A stretch of DNA of 64,000 nt from Zonotrichia leucophrys gambelii (taxonomy: Eukaryota > Chordata > Aves > Passeriformes > Passerellidae). The stretch covers positions 51,741,585 to 51,805,584 of the forward strand of contig NC_088170.1 of NCBI RefSeq assembly GCF_028769735.1, in the 5' to 3' direction. Positions 62,401-64,000 of the stretch are shown piece by piece; position 1 is the first letter of the stretch; each line of letters opens with the position of its first letter. The notes beneath the pieces are model-generated. The model saw only the letters and a program-made list of their open reading frames with translations, ran no database searches and was not told the DNA's origin. Made by a program: the position numbers and the translations under genes.

Positions 62401-64000
62401 ACCGGCATTCAAACCCATGGTCTGACAGTGTGCCAGATGAGAACTGGGAGAAACAGATGAGATCTGGGCTCGCCAGTTCCTGAACATCTCTTCCTGATCT
62501 TCAAAACAACAGAAATCCAGGGAAATGTGCCATGGTGTTTTCCAGCAGGTCTCCCAATCCAGCTGCTGAAAAGTGCAAACCTGACATCAGCAGGATATCA
62601 AGATTTTCTCCAGCCAATGAAATGTGTAGACATAAGTACTAATGCTATCATCTTGGCTTGAGAAGATCTAGGAAAGCAATGACACTAGCCCAGGAAATGC
62701 CAACTGTTCCTGGATCAATCCACTGGAAACCTCTTTTGGGAGCACTAAAGCAAGCCAAAGGAATGATCCCACAAAGCCTGTAAATGTGGAAGAGCTGCTA
62801 CAGTACTCTTGCAGCTCCTGAACAAGAGTGACAAGCCGGACTGTTGCTGGAGGTGTTGCCTCCATACCTGCACTTCATTTCCCCTTTCCATCCTGCATTT
62901 CTTATGCTGCAGGAATAAATGTGTATCTTGCTCAGGATGGTGTAACTCAGCTATTGCAGGGAAATATAAGGAACATAATAGTAGGAAGATGAGACATGGA
63001 TTAAGTGGATAGGGATGTGACTGGGGCTGCTAGTCTGAGGGCAAAGAAGGTGAAGCAGGTGGTATTGTCAATTCCATGGGTGTGAATTGGGAACCAAGAG
63101 ATTTCAGGGAGCATAATCAAGATAAATTAGGCCTTTACAACAATAAATTAAATGTATCTTCATTGAAAATTCAAGATCATGCAGTAAGTAAATAAAGATT
63201 AATGTAAGATAGCTGAGGTAATGAATTCATACATGGGTGATGATATCACCTATGAGAGAGGAATAAGTAACTTAAACAATCAAAACTTAAGTTGCTGATC
63301 TCACCAGAAGGGCAATAACCTGGCACAACTGGCATGTGATAAATGTTGCATAATTCATCCCAGTTTTAGAAAACTTATTGTTAATGACAGTCTTAAAGCT
63401 CTTGAAATAATTTCTGCACAGATATAAGCCCATGACAAAGGAAAACTTCAGAGCAAATTTCCTAGTAATTTTTCTCTTAAGAAAATAAAATATTCTAAAT
63501 AAAGCAAATGGATATACCTGTCTTGTAACTTGTGACATAAAGAGAAAACAATACCTTTTATTTAACTACACCTTTTCTGAAAATCACTGGTTTCCTAATA
63601 TTTCAGAGCAATCCCATTCCTTTTGTCTCACAAATCTGTTTCCATTTAGTATTATTGAAAGCAATTCACATACATGCTGCCTACATTATCTCTCCTGATT
63701 ATTTTGATATTTTTTAGATTCCATCCCATATATCTAGTAAAAAACATAATTTATGTTACTTGAAAACAAGAGGCTGAAGTCAAGGATCATGTGTACAACA
63801 GCTGGTTAGAGCTTCATATTGGAACAACGTTGATTGTGCAGGGTTTGAGAAAAGTTTTGGGCACTGGAGAGCTTTGGGACACAGGAAAAGGCCTCCATAG
63901 TTTACAAGAGTAGAGACAGCTGGTATGAGGATGTAGTGTGAGTAGGAATAGTATCCTACTAAACAAAATATTAGACTGGCATGTCTTGTCCATCATCCAG
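59494..64000 (-). other. GRM8: GRM8 intron, 3' part, running off the right edge
   Basis: This is the end of the intron upstream of the 201-bp exon, whose acceptor is at 59494-59495. By family structure the preceding exon should end with the equivalent of KKCT plus one base; it was not found here. Two somewhat GC-richer stretches (about 61230-61450 and 62530-62880) have no recognisable identity. The rest is AT-rich intronic sequence. Confidence 0.85.
61652..61684. repeat. 17-bp tandem duplication
   Basis: Two copies of TATACCGTAGTTAAAT, 17 bp apart and separated by one T. Confidence 0.95.

Noticed and set aside
62668..62865. 65-codon minus-strand frame in a GC-richer patch
   Set aside because: No recognisable family, and no acceptor or donor consistent with the missing upstream GRM8 exon.
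1..64000. A novel multi-gene system, CRISPR array, tRNA or rRNA gene
   Set aside because: Nothing of the kind was seen on either strand. The window is explained by one receptor gene with giant introns and old transposable elements.

Overview
This window looks like bird nuclear DNA, most likely from a songbird. It is AT-rich and low in CpG, it has no bacterial-style gene packing, and its recognisable interspersed repeats are avian: CR1 LINEs and several avian-type ERV LTRs. I recognised repeat families from memory and ran no alignment, so the family calls and repeat edges are approximate.

Only one gene can be supported: GRM8, the group III metabotropic glutamate receptor 8, on the minus strand. 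Two consecutive internal coding exons are present. The upstream exon (59493 to 59293, 201 bp) and the downstream exon (4950 to 4814, 137 bp) encode about residues 386-498 of the extracellular glutamate-binding Venus flytrap domain. They join in phase 1 with no lost or gained base. Both have consensus splice sites, and the first carries the lysine that corresponds to the ligand-binding Lys401. The 54.3 kb between them is a single intron. Bases 1-4813 belong to the next intron and 59494-64000 to the preceding one. No start, stop, promoter or UTR of the gene lies in the window.

Layout from left to right: an unidentified coding-like scrap at the left edge (about 2-175); an ERV LTR (about 1212-1634); a nested CR1 pair (3438-4807) whose outer copy starts immediately after the GRM8 splice donor; the 137-bp exon; then the giant intron. 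The intron holds three more LTRs (about 6791-7347, 28687-29679 and 49827-50499), several avian CR1 fragments, two much older CR1-like reverse-transcriptase relics (39240-40160 and 44990-45500), low-complexity tracts, and long AT-rich stretches without recognisable content. All four LTRs read on the plus strand, antisense to GRM8.

I found no tRNA, rRNA, CRISPR array, second protein gene or novel multi-gene system. The most interesting structural point is the CR1 insertion that begins at intron position +7 of the downstream GRM8 exon, together with the inverted CR1 copy nested inside it.
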